A stretch of 64,000 nt of DNA from Streptomyces scabiei 87.22 (GCF_000091305.1 NC_013929.1:7440001-7504000), one strand, 5' to 3'; counted from the first letter of the stretch, positions 1-8,806 are shown. Program-made: numbers and translations. Notes: generated by a model not told the origin, from the sequence alone.

Positions 1-2
1 GG

Positions 3-2000
3 ACCCGCGACCTCTCCCTCAACATGCTCACCCTCGGCGCGCTGACCATCGCCATCGGCCGGGTCGTCGACGACTCGATCGTGGTGCTGGAGAACATCAA
101 GCGTCACCTCGGCTACGGCGAGGAGCGCGAGGAGGCCATCCTCAAGGCGGTCCGCGAGGTCGCCGGCGCGGTCACCTCCTCCACCCTGACCACCGTCGCG
201 GTCTTCCTGCCGATCGGCCTGACCGGCGGCATGGTGGGCGAACTGTTCGGCAGCTTCTCGCTGACCGTGACGGCGGCCCTGCTGGCCTCTCTCGTGGTCT
301 CGCTGACCGTGGTCCCGGTCCTGTCGTTCTGGTTCCTGCGCGCCCCGAAGGGCACGCCCGAGGACGCCGACGAGGCGCGCCGCAAGGCCGAGGAGAAGGA
401 GGCGAAGAGCCGCCTCCAGCGCTTCTACGTCCCCGTCCTGCGCTTCGCCACCCGCCGCCGGCTGACCAGCCTGGCCATCGCGGCCGTCGTCCTGGTCGGC
501 ACGTTCGGCATGGCCCCGCTGCTGAAGACGAACTTCTTCGACCCGGGCGACCAGGAGGTCCTCAGCCTCAAGCAGGAACTGAAGCCCGGCACCAGCCTCG
601 CGGCGACCGACGCGCAGACCAAGAAGGTCGAGAAGCTGCTCGCCGGCACCGAGGGCGTCAAGGACTACCAGGTCACCATCGGCTCCTCCGGCTTCCTGGC
701 CGCGTTCGGCGGTGGCACCGACACCAACCAGGCCTCGTACAGCGTCATGCTGGACGACTCGGCCACGGCCTCGGACGTCCAGGACACCATCGAGAAGGGC
801 CTCGCCGGGCTCTCCGGGATCGGTACGACGACCGTCGCGGTCGGCGACGCCTTCGGCAGCCAGGACCTGAGCGTGGTCGTGAAGGCCGCCGACGCGGACG
901 TCCTGCGCAAGGCCGCCGGGCAGGTCCGTGACGCCGTCTCGACGATGGACAACGTCACGGACGTCACCAGCGACCTCTCCCAGAGCGTCCCCCGGATCTC
1001 GGTGAAGGCCACCGACAAGGCGGCCGCGGCCGGCTTCGACGACCAGAGTCTCGGCGCGGCCGTCTCCCAGGCGGTGCGCGGGACGACGAGCGGCCGGGCC
1101 GTCCTCGGCGACACCGAGCGGGACATCGTCATCACGTCGGCGAAGCCCGCCCGGACGCTGAAGGAGCTGCGGGACCTGCGCCTCGGCGCGGTGACGCTCG
1201 GCGACATCGCGGACGTCGAGCTGGTGGACGGCCCGGTGGCCATGACCCGGATCGACGGCCGGCGGGCCGCGACGATCACGGCGAAGCCCAAGGGCGACAA
1301 CACCGGCGCGGTCAGCGCCGACCTCACCGCCAAGCTGAACGCGCTGAAGCTGCCCGAGGGCGCCACCGCCTCCATCGGCGGCGTCTCCGAGGACCAGGAC
1401 GAGGCGTTCGCCTCGCTCGGCCTCGCGATGCTCGCGGCGATCGCGATCGTCTTCATGCTGCTGGTCGCGACCTTCCGGTCCCTGGTCCAGCCGCTGATCC
1501 TGCTGGTCTCCATCCCGTTCGCGGCCACCGGCGCCATCGGCCTGCTGATCGTCACCGGCACGCCCCTGGGTGTCCCCGCGATGATCGGCATGCTGATGCT
1601 GATCGGCATCGTGGTGACCAACGCGATCGTGCTGATCGACCTGATCAACCAGTACCGCCGCCAGGGCTACGGCACCGTCGAGGCGGTCGTCGAGGGCGGC
1701 CGCCACCGCCTCCGTCCGATCCTGATGACGGCACTGGCGACGATCTTCGCGCTGCTGCCCATGGCGCTCGGCGTCACGGGCGAGGGCGGCTTCATCGCGC
1801 AGCCGCTGGCCGTGGTCGTGATCGGCGGTCTGGTCACCTCGACGCTGCTGACGCTCCTGCTGGTCCCGACCCTCTACACGATGATCGAGATCCGCAAGGA
1901 GCGCCGGGCGAAGAAGAAGGCCCTGAAGCGGGCGGGCAAGGAGTCCGGTCCGGCGACGGCGGAGGCCGGCGCGGAGGCGCCGGAGCCCGCGGAGGTCTGA
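3..2000 (+). CDS. RND-family efflux permease (AcrB/HAE1-like), 5' truncated by the window
   Basis: The reading frame is open from the first full codon, so the start lies outside the window; about 665 residues remain of a family usually about 1,000-1,100 long. The remaining part begins in the first membrane bundle (motif SLNMLTLGALTIAIGRVVDD, with the paired acidic residues of the proton relay), continues through a periplasmic-type domain at roughly residues 170-460, and ends with the second membrane bundle (MLMLIGIVVTNAIVLIDLIN). The C-terminus is a Lys/Ala/Glu-rich cytoplasmic tail. RND permeases export hydrophobic or toxic compounds with proton motive force; the substrate cannot be told. 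Gram-positive members work without a TolC-type partner. A strong terminator follows. Confidence 0.9.
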   Translation, partial: TRDLSLNMLTLGALTIAIGRVVDDSIVVLENIKRHLGYGEEREEAILKAVREVAGAVTSSTLTTVAVFLPIGLTGGMVGELFGSFSLTVTAALLASLVVSLTVVPVLSFWFLRAPKGTPEDADEARRKAEEKEAKSRLQRFYVPVLRFATRRRLTSLAIAAVVLVGTFGMAPLLKTNFFDPGDQEVLSLKQELKPGTSLAATDAQTKKVEKLLAGTEGVKDYQVTIGSSGFLAAFGGGTDTNQASYSVMLDDSATASDVQDTIEKGLAGLSGIGTTTVAVGDAFGSQDLSVVVKAADADVLRKAAGQVRDAVSTMDNVTDVTSDLSQSVPRISVKATDKAAAAGFDDQSLGAAVSQAVRGTTSGRAVLGDTERDIVITSAKPARTLKELRDLRLGAVTLGDIADVELVDGPVAMTRIDGRRAATITAKPKGDNTGAVSADLTAKLNALKLPEGATASIGGVSEDQDEAFASLGLAMLAAIAIVFMLLVATFRSLVQPLILLVSIPFAATGAIGLLIVTGTPLGVPAMIGMLMLIGIVVTNAIVLIDLINQYRRQGYGTVEAVVEGGRHRLRPILMTALATIFALLPMALGVTGEGGFIAQPLAVVVIGGLVTSTLLTLLLVPTLYTMIEIRKERRAKKKALKRAGKESGPATAEAGAEAPEPAEV

Positions 2001-2022
2001 CGCGGGGCGGACACGGAACGAC

Positions 2023-2051
2023 GAAAAGCCGGGGCGACGCCCCGGCTTTTC
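2023..2051 (+). terminator. Intrinsic terminator after the RND permease
   Basis: Perfect 13-bp stem (GAAAAGCCGGGGC at 2023-2035 with its complement at 2039-2051) and a 3-nt loop. It has A/T tracts on both sides and lies between convergent genes (the permease and nadA), so it can act in both directions. Confidence 0.85.
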
Positions 2052-2090
2052 GGCTTCTCCCGGCTTTTCGGTTTCTGCCGGTCACGCTCC

Positions 2091-3275
2091 CTACGGCAGC
2101 GCCAGCATCCGCTCCAGCGCCAGCTTCGCGAACGCCTCCGTCTCCTTGTCGACCTCGATGCGGTTGACCAGGGTGCCCTCGGCGAGGGACTCCAGGGTCC
2201 ACACGAGGTGGGGGAGGTCGATGCGGTTCATGGTGGAGCAGAAGCAGACCGTGCGGTCGAGGAAGACGATCTCCTTGCCCTCCGGCGCGAATCGGTTCGC
2301 CAGCCGCCGGACGAGGTTCAGCTCGGTGCCTATGGCCCACTTGGAACCGGCCGGCGCGGCCTCCAGCGCCTTGATGATGTACTCGGTCGACCCGACGAAG
2401 TCCGCCGCCGCCACGACCTCGTGCTTGCACTCGGGGTGGACCAGCACGTTGACGCCCGGTATCCGCTCCCGCACGTCGTTCACGGACTGCAGGCTGAAGC
2501 GGCCGTGCACCGAGCAGTGACCGCGCCACAGGATCATCTTCGCGGCCCGCAGCTGCTCGGCCGTGAGGCCGCCGTTCGGCTTGTGGGGGTTGTAGAGGAC
2601 ACAGTCGTCGAGCGACATGCCCATGTCCCGCACGGCGGTGTTGCGGCCCAGGTGCTGGTCCGGCAGGAACAGCACCTTCTCGCCCTGCTCGAAGGCCCAG
2701 TCCAGGGCCCGCTTCGCGTTCGACGAGGTGCAGATCGTGCCGCCGTGCTTACCGGTGAACGCCTTGATGTCGGCCGAGGAGTTCATGTACGACACGGGCA
2801 CGACCTGCTCGGCCACGCCCGCCTCGGTCAGCACGTCCCAGCACTCGGCGACCTGCTCGGCGGTGGCCATGTCGGCCATGGAGCACCCGGCGGCCAGGTC
2901 CGGCAGGACGACCTTCTGCTCGTCACCGGTGAGGATGTCCGCCGACTCGGCCATGAAGTGCACACCGCAGAACACGATGTACTCGGCCTCGGGCCGGGCC
3001 GCCGCGTCCCGCGCGAGCTTGAAGGAGTCGCCGGTGACGTCCGCGAACTGGATGACCTCGTCGCGCTGGTAGTGGTGGCCCAGCACGAAGACCTTGTCCC
3101 CGAGCTTCTCCTTGGCGGCGCGGGCGCGCTCCACCAGGTCGGGGTCGGACGGGGAGGGGAGGTCGCCCGGGCACTCGACGCCCCGCTCGCTCCGCGGGTC
3201 GGCCTCGCGGCCGAGCAGCAGCAGGGCGAGGGGCGTCGGCTGTACGTCGAGCTCCTGGGTCTGGGCGGTGGTCAC
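2091..3275 (-). CDS. nadA: Quinolinate synthase NadA
   Basis: NadA condenses iminoaspartate with dihydroxyacetone phosphate to quinolinate, the first committed ring of de novo NAD synthesis, using an oxygen-sensitive [4Fe-4S] cluster. The protein (394 residues) carries the NadA hallmarks GHHYQRDEV near the N-terminus, the cluster cysteines in FCGVHFMAE, MILWRGHCSVHGRF and DRTVCFCSTMNR, and VHPECKHEV. A GTG at 3284 would add three residues but sits directly on the purine tract AGAAAGG; the GTG at 3275 has that tract 9 nt upstream and gives an MTTAQTQ start, so I chose 3275. nadB and nadC are expected on the far side, but the window shows no neighbour in an operon with it here; a divergent control region lies upstream. 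Confidence 0.95.
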   Translation of the reverse strand: MTTAQTQELDVQPTPLALLLLGREADPRSERGVECPGDLPSPSDPDLVERARAAKEKLGDKVFVLGHHYQRDEVIQFADVTGDSFKLARDAAARPEAEYIVFCGVHFMAESADILTGDEQKVVLPDLAAGCSMADMATAEQVAECWDVLTEAGVAEQVVPVSYMNSSADIKAFTGKHGGTICTSSNAKRALDWAFEQGEKVLFLPDQHLGRNTAVRDMGMSLDDCVLYNPHKPNGGLTAEQLRAAKMILWRGHCSVHGRFSLQSVNDVRERIPGVNVLVHPECKHEVVAAADFVGSTEYIIKALEAAPAGSKWAIGTELNLVRRLANRFAPEGKEIVFLDRTVCFCSTMNRIDLPHLVWTLESLAEGTLVNRIEVDKETEAFAKLALERMLALP

Positions 3276-3637
3276 GGCACGCACCCTTTCTGTTCTGCGG
3301 CTCGCCGTCCCCGGGGGAGGGCCGGCGGGACATGCGGACGATCCTTTTCGTCGATTTGACGCTATCTATCATAACCGCTTCACGTCAGTTTGACGATGCC
3401 CATAGTGTCCATGTGACATGAATCCCGGCGGCCCGCACGCCGCGTCCCGCCCCGCCCTCGCCCCGCCCCCGCGCGTGGCGTTGTCCACAGCCCCCGGCGA
3501 CCCCGTGCCCCTGTCACGGGCCATGTGCGAGCATGAAGACAGAAGCGTGGCGAATCCACGCGGCCCGGAATGAATCCGGGGCTCCGGCGGTTGCACCCGT
3601 CGGCAAGCAGTCTCCGTACAACCCGGGAGAGATGTAG
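3276..3637. other. Divergent intergenic region nadA / erpA
   Basis: 362 nt without a gene. Besides the nadA operator pair it holds, on the erpA side, a hairpin GCGTGG-CGAAT-CCACGC (3545-3561) and a second weak stem around CCGGA/TCCGG (3565-3579), both in the likely erpA mRNA leader. No coding signal was seen in the middle portion (about 3420-3540). Confidence 0.5.
3349..3395. promoter_or_regulatory. Paired operator-like palindromes upstream of nadA
   Basis: Two 13-bp sites with the same layout, CGTCGATTTGACG (3349-3361) and CGTCAGTTTGACG (3383-3395), lie 34 bp apart (about three helical turns). The second has perfect 5-bp arms, the first one mismatch. Between them on the minus strand is TATGAT (3372-3367), a good -10 for nadA, giving a leader of about 80-90 nt. 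A repressor dimer pair bracketing the -10 is the natural reading. The regulator is not identifiable from sequence. Confidence 0.5.
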
Positions 3638-3994
3638 ATGTCCGTATCGGACGAGACCGGCACCGTCACCGACGGCATCATCGTGACCGACGCCGCCGCG
3701 GCCAAGGTCAAGGCCCTGCTCGACCAGGAAGGCCGTGAGGACCTGGCGCTGCGCGTCGCCGTTCAGCCCGGCGGCTGCTCCGGCCTGCGGTACCAGCTCT
3801 TCTTCGACGAGCGCTCGCTCGACGGTGACGTGGAGAAGGACTTCGACGGCGTGAAGGTCGTCACCGACCGCATGAGCGCCCCGTACCTGGGCGGCGCCAC
3901 GATCGACTTCGTCGACACCATCGAGAAGCAGGGCTTCACCATCGACAACCCGAACGCGACGGGTTCCTGCGCCTGCGGCGACTCCTTCAGCTAG
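3638..3994 (+). CDS. erpA: Iron-sulfur cluster insertion protein, HesB/IscA/ErpA family
   Basis: A-type carrier that accepts [2Fe-2S]/[4Fe-4S] clusters and hands them to apoproteins. The 118-residue length is typical. The three cluster cysteines are present: C47 in GGCSGLRY, and C111 and C113 in SCACGD near the C-terminus. An ATG with GGGAGAG about 7 nt upstream sets the start. It lies next to nadA, itself an Fe-S enzyme, and 4 kb from a cysteine desulfurase-TusA fusion, which supplies sulfur. A strong hairpin terminator follows. Confidence 0.93.
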   Translation: MSVSDETGTVTDGIIVTDAAAAKVKALLDQEGREDLALRVAVQPGGCSGLRYQLFFDERSLDGDVEKDFDGVKVVTDRMSAPYLGGATIDFVDTIEKQGFTIDNPNATGSCACGDSFS

Positions 3995-4044
3995 GGTCCC
4001 CGCCCGCGTGCGACGGTCGTACGCGCACGGCGACGATCGGTACG

Positions 4045-4083
4045 GCGAAGGCGGCGCCCCCTCACAGGGGGCGCCGCCTTCGC
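4045..4083 (+). terminator. Intrinsic terminator between erpA and the convergent gene
   Basis: Perfect 18-bp GC-rich stem (4045-4062 with 4066-4083) with a 3-nt loop. Genes converge on it from both sides, so it is probably bidirectional. Confidence 0.85.
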
Positions 4084-4111
4084 CCGTCCGCCGTCGACGC
4101 TGCCGCGGTGT

Positions 4112-5785
4112 CTACCGGTCGCCGAGCGGCCCGCCCAGCGGTATCTCCTTGCCGTCGGCCCCGACCACGTCCCGGCCGTCGATCGGTTCGTCCAGCCGTA
4201 CCGTCCGCTCCATCATCTCGGCGATCATGACGCAGACCTTGCCCTCCCAGGGGGTGGCGATCACGGTGACCGTCACCCCGTCCGGCTTCTCGCTCACCGA
4301 GGCCGAGTAGTCGCTGCACCGCCCGCCCCAGAAGTTCACGGTCAGTTCGTCGCCCTTCTCGTTCATCGTGTAGCCCTGGAGCGGCACCTCCCGCGAGGAC
4401 GGACCGGTGGGCGGGGTGTCGCCGTCACCCGGCTCGGGGGCGGCCAGGTAGGCCGGGTCGACCGCCGGCTGCGTCACCGTGTAGGTCTCCGCGGCCCCGG
4501 CCGGGCGTACCTCGTACAGCCAGGACGGCACCAGCGCCGGGTGCCCGTCCACCTGCTGCGAGGCGAGCCCGAACACCGCCTTCTCGACGGCGACCGTCTC
4601 CGGCTTCGGGGCCTTGCTCATCCGCTCGCACGGGGTCTCGCCCGACGCGACCGTCCCGCTCTCCACGGCCGAGCCGTTCTCCCCCTCCAGCGGGACGGGA
4701 CCGGTGCAGCCGCCGATGCCGCCCCGCCCGGCGCCCACACCCTGCCCGGAGTCGTTGAGCAGCTTCAGCGCCCGGTCCGCGTCCACGACGGGATACGTGT
4801 CGCCCTTCTTCGGCGACGTCAGGTTGCCGCTGCCGCCGAGCACCTGTCCGTCGGCGCCGATCCGGATGCCGGTCGCCCAGCCGTACGTGGGCAGCCCGCC
4901 CACCTCGGGGTCGGCGTTCACCACCCGTACGGCGCCCATGAGCTGGGTGGCGTCGAGCTTCGCCTCGTCCTGGCCGACGGCCTTGAGCACGGGCATCGCG
5001 GCCTTCCTGGCCACCGCCTCGCTCACCGGGTCACCGGCCCCGGCCGAGCCGTCGGACGCGCAGACATCCGCCTTCCGGCAGTCGTCGGTGCCCGGCGTGT
5101 ACCGCTCGAACGTCCACGCCCCCGGCGCCGCACGGCTCACCCGCAGCACCGGTTCCGTGCCGTCCCCGGCCGCTCCCACCCGCCAGCTCTCGCCCTCGAC
5201 GGTGGGTTTGCCCTCGGCCCCGAGCGCCTTGGCGAGCCGCGCCACCGCGGAGGCCGTCACCTCGCCCTTCAGCGCGTACACCGGAGCCGAGCCGGGGCCC
5301 TCGGGCAGGTCGCCGCCCGCGCGGTAGGTCACCCCGTTGGGGTTCGGTTCACCGGGCGCGATGCCGTTCGAACCGCCGCCGCTCCGTCCGTCGAGCGCGA
5401 GGGGCGGGGGAGTGCCGTCACCGCCCGGCGCGCCGGAGCCCTTGCCGTCGGCCCCGGACCGGTCGGAGGCCGTGGTGGCGAGGAGCGCCCCGCCCCCTCC
5501 GACCAGCAGCACGGCCGCGGCCACGGACGCGACGACCACCCGGGTGCGCCGGGCGCCGGGCCGGCCGTCACCGCCGCCGCTCACGATGTCGGCGTCACCG
5601 GCCGTACCCGCTTCCGCGGCCTCGGCCTCGGGCTCACCGGGCTGGTCGGCCTGGTCGGCCCGGTCGGCCGGACCGGCCCCGTCCGTCCCGGTGGCGTCGT
5701 CCCCGGCAGCCCCGAGCGCCTCGGTGGCGCCGGGCTCCGGGCCCTCGTCCGGGTTCTCGGTGTTGTCGGGTCGCTCGGAGTTCAC
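4112..5785 (-). CDS. Membrane-anchored protein of unknown function, large extracytoplasmic domain
   Basis: 557 residues. An acidic, Asp/Glu/Ala/Gly-rich cytoplasmic segment (about residues 1-78) precedes a single transmembrane helix (about 82-104) and a long Gly/Pro-rich linker followed by an exported domain. The exported part has several Cys residues (for example in CRKADVCASD, GCTGPVPL and RCSDYS), which could form disulfides. I recognise no enzymatic family. The start is the GTG at 5785, which has AAGGAG 7 nt upstream; a longer frame to 5818 lacks such a site. It is conserved in position next to erpA/nadA in streptomycetes as far as I recall. A type II or bitopic envelope protein is the safest reading. 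Confidence 0.8.
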   Translation of the reverse strand: MNSERPDNTENPDEGPEPGATEALGAAGDDATGTDGAGPADRADQADQPGEPEAEAAEAGTAGDADIVSGGGDGRPGARRTRVVVASVAAAVLLVGGGGALLATTASDRSGADGKGSGAPGGDGTPPPLALDGRSGGGSNGIAPGEPNPNGVTYRAGGDLPEGPGSAPVYALKGEVTASAVARLAKALGAEGKPTVEGESWRVGAAGDGTEPVLRVSRAAPGAWTFERYTPGTDDCRKADVCASDGSAGAGDPVSEAVARKAAMPVLKAVGQDEAKLDATQLMGAVRVVNADPEVGGLPTYGWATGIRIGADGQVLGGSGNLTSPKKGDTYPVVDADRALKLLNDSGQGVGAGRGGIGGCTGPVPLEGENGSAVESGTVASGETPCERMSKAPKPETVAVEKAVFGLASQQVDGHPALVPSWLYEVRPAGAAETYTVTQPAVDPAYLAAPEPGDGDTPPTGPSSREVPLQGYTMNEKGDELTVNFWGGRCSDYSASVSEKPDGVTVTVIATPWEGKVCVMIAEMMERTVRLDEPIDGRDVVGADGKEIPLGGPLGDR

Positions 5786-5852
5786 CGCATCGCTCCTTCG
5801 GCAGGTCGTACACCGCATCCCCTCTTCGGGGGACGGCGATGGGACGCGGCGG

Positions 5853-5910
5853 GGGAGCGGGCGGTTCCCTCAGTGACCGTAGGGAGTGGGCGGTTCCCTC
5901 AGTAGCCGTA
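5853..5910. repeat. Two-copy tandem duplication of 29 bp
   Basis: Units 5853-5881 and 5882-5910 abut directly and differ at only three positions (C/T once, GA/AG once). The second unit contains the stop codon and last codons of the small minus-strand gene 5899-6111, so the first copy is a duplicated gene end lying in the 5' flank of the 4112-5785 gene. Confidence 0.85.
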
Positions 5911-6111
5911 CTCCGGCATCGCGTCCACCAGCCGTGCGGACGTCACCGGCACCGTGACCCCGTGGATGAGCGAAGGGGAGACGGGAGCCGTAATGACCTT
6001 CGCGGGGGCCGCCCAGTGCGGAGCCATCCGGGCGCAGTCGCCGCGCAGCGCCGCGAGGCTGCCGCCGTCCGGGTCGAACGGAACGGAGCCATTGATCTTG
6101 GGGTTCGTCAT
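5899..6111 (-). CDS. Small protein of unknown function (70 residues)
   Basis: Starts with MTNPKINGSVPFDPDGG and ends MPEYGY. No transmembrane segment, signal peptide or known motif was seen. Codon third positions follow the GC-rich pattern of real genes and the preceding 5' region is A/T-richer than average, but no convincing Shine-Dalgarno is present before the ATG. It lies between a membrane protein gene and a divergent kinase gene. Its 3' end has been tandemly duplicated. Probably real and conserved in streptomycetes; function unknown. Confidence 0.55.
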   Translation of the reverse strand: MTNPKINGSVPFDPDGGSLAALRGDCARMAPHWAAPAKVITAPVSPSLIHGVTVPVTSARLVDAMPEYGY

Positions 6112-6245
6112 ACGGGCACCGTACGCACCGCGAACCTGCGAAGAAAGACCTACTATCGGGTAGTTTCGCCTGCTTCAGAGCAGGTGGCCGACCCGGTAGC
6201 GTGAACTGTCAATCCCCTCTCCCTTCGCAGGAGTGTGTCCTCGCC

Positions 6246-7220
6246 GTGCGTATCGCAGTCTCCGGCTCCATCGCCACCGACCATCTGATGACCTTCCCGG
6301 GCCGCTTCGCCGACCAACTCGTCGCGGACCAGCTGCACACGGTCTCCCTCTCCTTCCTCGTCGACCAGCTCGACGTGCGCCGGGGCGGTGTCGGCGCGAA
6401 CATCGCGTTCGGCATGGGACAGCTCGGCACGCGCCCGATCCTGGTCGGCGCGGCGGGCTCCGACTTCGACGAGTACCGTGCGTGGCTCGACCGGCACGGG
6501 GTCGACACCGCCTCCGTGCGCATCTCGGAGACCCTGCACACGGCCCGCTTCGTGTGCACCACGGACGCCGACCACAACCAGATCGGCTCCTTCTACACCG
6601 GCGCGATGAGCGAGGCCCGCCTCATCGAGCTGCAGACCGTCGCCGACCGCGTGGGCGGCCTCGACCTCGTCCTCATCGGGGCGGACGATCCGGAGGGGAT
6701 GCTCCGTCACACGGAGGAGTGCCGCACCCGGGGCATTCCGTTCGCCGCCGACTTCTCGCAGCAGATCGCCCGCATGGACGGCGACGAGATCCGGATACTG
6801 CTGGACGGCGCCACGTACCTCTTCTCCAACGAGTACGAGAAGGGCCTCATCGAGTCCAAGACCGGCTGGTCCGACGCGGAGATCCTCGCCAAGGTCGGCC
6901 ACCGGGTGACCACGCTCGGCGCGCGGGGCGTGCGCATCGAGCGCGCCGGTCACGACCCGATCGAGGTCGGCTGCGCCGAGGAGGAGCGCAAGGCCGACCC
7001 CACCGGAGTCGGCGACGCGTTCCGCGCGGGCTTCCTCTCCGGGCTGGTCTGGGGGGTCTCGCTGGAACGGGCGGCCCAGGTCGGCTGCATGCTCGCCACC
7101 CTCGTGATCGAGACGGTGGGGACGCAGGAGTACGCGCTGCGCCGGGGCCACTTCATGGACCGGTTCGAGAAGGCGTACGGGGACGAGGCCGCGGCCGAGG
7201 TCAAGAAGCACCTGAACTAG
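6246..7220 (+). CDS. PfkB-family carbohydrate/nucleoside kinase
   Basis: Ribokinase-fold sugar or nucleoside kinase, 324 residues. The N-terminal substrate region has the GGVGANIAFGMGQLG motif (PfkB signature 1). The C-terminal ATP/anion-hole motif is DPTGVGDAFRAGFL, with the catalytic Asp in GVGDAF. The adenosine/ribokinase-like pattern does not fix the substrate. The start is the GTG at 6246 (MRIAVSGSIATDH), 12 nt after AGGAG; the longer frame from 6201 begins inside the leader. The preceding 100 nt contain two small inverted repeats (around 6150-6164 and 6169-6184) that could be regulatory. It converges with the cysteine desulfurase gene over a shared terminator. Confidence 0.88.
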   Translation: MRIAVSGSIATDHLMTFPGRFADQLVADQLHTVSLSFLVDQLDVRRGGVGANIAFGMGQLGTRPILVGAAGSDFDEYRAWLDRHGVDTASVRISETLHTARFVCTTDADHNQIGSFYTGAMSEARLIELQTVADRVGGLDLVLIGADDPEGMLRHTEECRTRGIPFAADFSQQIARMDGDEIRILLDGATYLFSNEYEKGLIESKTGWSDAEILAKVGHRVTTLGARGVRIERAGHDPIEVGCAEEERKADPTGVGDAFRAGFLSGLVWGVSLERAAQVGCMLATLVIETVGTQEYALRRGHFMDRFEKAYGDEAAAEVKKHLN

Positions 7221-7271
7221 AGGCGGGGAAGCACCCGGCCAGAGCTGAAGAAGGACCTGAACCGGACGGGC

Positions 7272-7317
7272 CGGGCGGCCCGTGCCCCCGGCTCGTACGA
7301 GGGGCACGGGCCGCCCG
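7272..7317. terminator. Bidirectional terminator between convergent genes
   Basis: Perfect 17-bp stem (7272-7288 with 7301-7317), 12-nt loop. The minus-strand stop codon of the cysteine desulfurase starts at the very next base (7318-7320), so the hairpin serves both genes. Confidence 0.85.
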
Positions 7318-8694
7318 CTATCCCACCCGGCGCACCACGTACGCCGAACCCCGTTCCGCCGGTTCCTCCCCCACGTACTCCTGGCCCCGCATCTCGCACC
7401 ACGCCGGGATGTCCAGCCGGGCCGCCTCGTCGTCGGACAGGACGCGGACCGTGCCGCCGACGGGCACGTCCCCGATCACCTTGGCCAGCTCGATGACGGG
7501 GATCGGGCACCGTTTGCCGAGGGCGTCCACGACCAGGACGTCCTCGTGCACCACGGCCACGGGGGCCGGCGCCCCCAGCTTCTCGCGGACCGCCGCGACG
7601 GCCCCCGGCAGCACCGCCAGGAACCGCTCGACGTCCGCCGCCGCCGCCCCCGCCGGCAGGGACACCCGCACGTTCCCCTCGCTCAGCACCCCCATGGCCC
7701 GCAGCACATGGCTGGGCGTCAGCGTGCTGCTCGTACAGGAGGACCCGGAGGAGACGGAGAAGCCCTCGCGGTCCAGCTCGTGGAGCAATGTCTCCCCGTC
7801 GACATAGAGACAGGAGAAGGTGACCACCCCGGGCAGCCGGTGCTCCGGGTCGCCGACCACCTCCACATCGGGCACCAGTGACGGCACCCGGGCCCGGATC
7901 CGCTCCGTCAACTCCCGCAGCCGTACCGCCTCCGCGTCCGCCTCCGCCCGTACGGCCCGCAGCGAGGCGGCGGCCGCCACGATCGCCGGGATGTTCTCGA
8001 ACCCGGCGGCCCGCCCCGACTCCCGCTCGTCGGCTGGCCCTTGCGCCGCGAAGCGCACCCCCTTGCGCACCACGAGAAGGCCGACCCCGGACGGACCGCC
8101 CCATTTGTGCGCGCTGGCGGTCAGCGCCGACCAGTCACCGCCCACCCGCCCCCACCCGAGCGACTGCGCGGCGTCCACCAGCAACGGCACGCCCGCCTCC
8201 CGGCACGCCCGGGCCACCTCGGCCACCGGCTGCTCGGTCCCCACCTCGTGGTTGGCCGACTGCAGACACGCCAGCGCCGTGTCGGGACGCAGGGCCTCGG
8301 CGTAGGAGGAAGCGGCCACCGAGCCCGTACGGCCCACCGCCACCCGGGTGACCGTTCCGCCGTCGGCCTCGTGCGTCTCCGCCGCGTGCAGCACCGACGA
8401 GTGTTCGACGGACGACACGATCAGGTGGCGCCCCGCCCGCCGCCGCCCGGCCAGCACTCCCGCGATCCCCGTGTGCACCGCCCGGGTCCCCGACGAGGTG
8501 AAGACCAGTTCGTCGGCCCGGCATCCGACCGCCTCGGCGGCCGCCTCCCGCGCCGCGTCGAGCAGCAGCCGGGCCCGCCGCCCCTCCCGGTAGAGCCGCG
8601 CGGGATCGGCCCACCCCTCGTTCAGCGAAGCCATCAGCGCCTGCCGGGCGACGGGATGAAGGGGAGCGGAGGATGCGGAGTCGAAGTAGGCCAC
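7318..8694 (-). CDS. Cysteine desulfurase (NifS/IscS type) fused to a TusA-like sulfur carrier domain
   Basis: Class V PLP enzyme, 458 residues. The desulfurase part spans about residues 1-375: PLP lysine K197 in SAHKWGGPSG, upstream HxD-type region DAAQSLGWG, and active-site Cys C320 in SSGSSCTSS that takes the persulfide. The last 75 residues form a TusA/SirA-like domain with the CPxP motif (C396 in GKRCPIPV). Such a fusion would pass sulfur from cysteine to its own carrier for thiolation or cofactor synthesis. The start is GTG with no clear Shine-Dalgarno. Nearby erpA suggests Fe-S biogenesis, but streptomycetes also use the SUF system, so thiolation of tRNA or thiamine is also possible. 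Confidence 0.9.
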   Translation of the reverse strand: MAYFDSASSAPLHPVARQALMASLNEGWADPARLYREGRRARLLLDAAREAAAEAVGCRADELVFTSSGTRAVHTGIAGVLAGRRRAGRHLIVSSVEHSSVLHAAETHEADGGTVTRVAVGRTGSVAASSYAEALRPDTALACLQSANHEVGTEQPVAEVARACREAGVPLLVDAAQSLGWGRVGGDWSALTASAHKWGGPSGVGLLVVRKGVRFAAQGPADERESGRAAGFENIPAIVAAAASLRAVRAEADAEAVRLRELTERIRARVPSLVPDVEVVGDPEHRLPGVVTFSCLYVDGETLLHELDREGFSVSSGSSCTSSTLTPSHVLRAMGVLSEGNVRVSLPAGAAAADVERFLAVLPGAVAAVREKLGAPAPVAVVHEDVLVVDALGKRCPIPVIELAKVIGDVPVGGTVRVLSDDEAARLDIPAWCEMRGQEYVGEEPAERGSAYVVRRVG

Positions 8695-8726
8695 GGGCCA
8701 ACGCTAAAGCCTCGGGCCGACGGCAA

Positions 8727-8806
8727 AGGGGCGCGGGGAACTGCGCGAACAGCCACAACGCGCGCGCACCCGCCAAATCACCCGAACCCCCGAGCTATTA
8801 GGCGCT
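8727..8806 (+). repeat. Dispersed GC-rich element, copy A
   Basis: Contains the core AGGGGCGCGGGGAACTGCGC (8727-8746) and a downstream half ending CGAGCTATTAGGCGC that is shared almost exactly with the copy at 45985-46060. It lies in the divergent region between the desulfurase and ctaC genes, unlike other copies, which are at gene ends. Confidence 0.75.
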
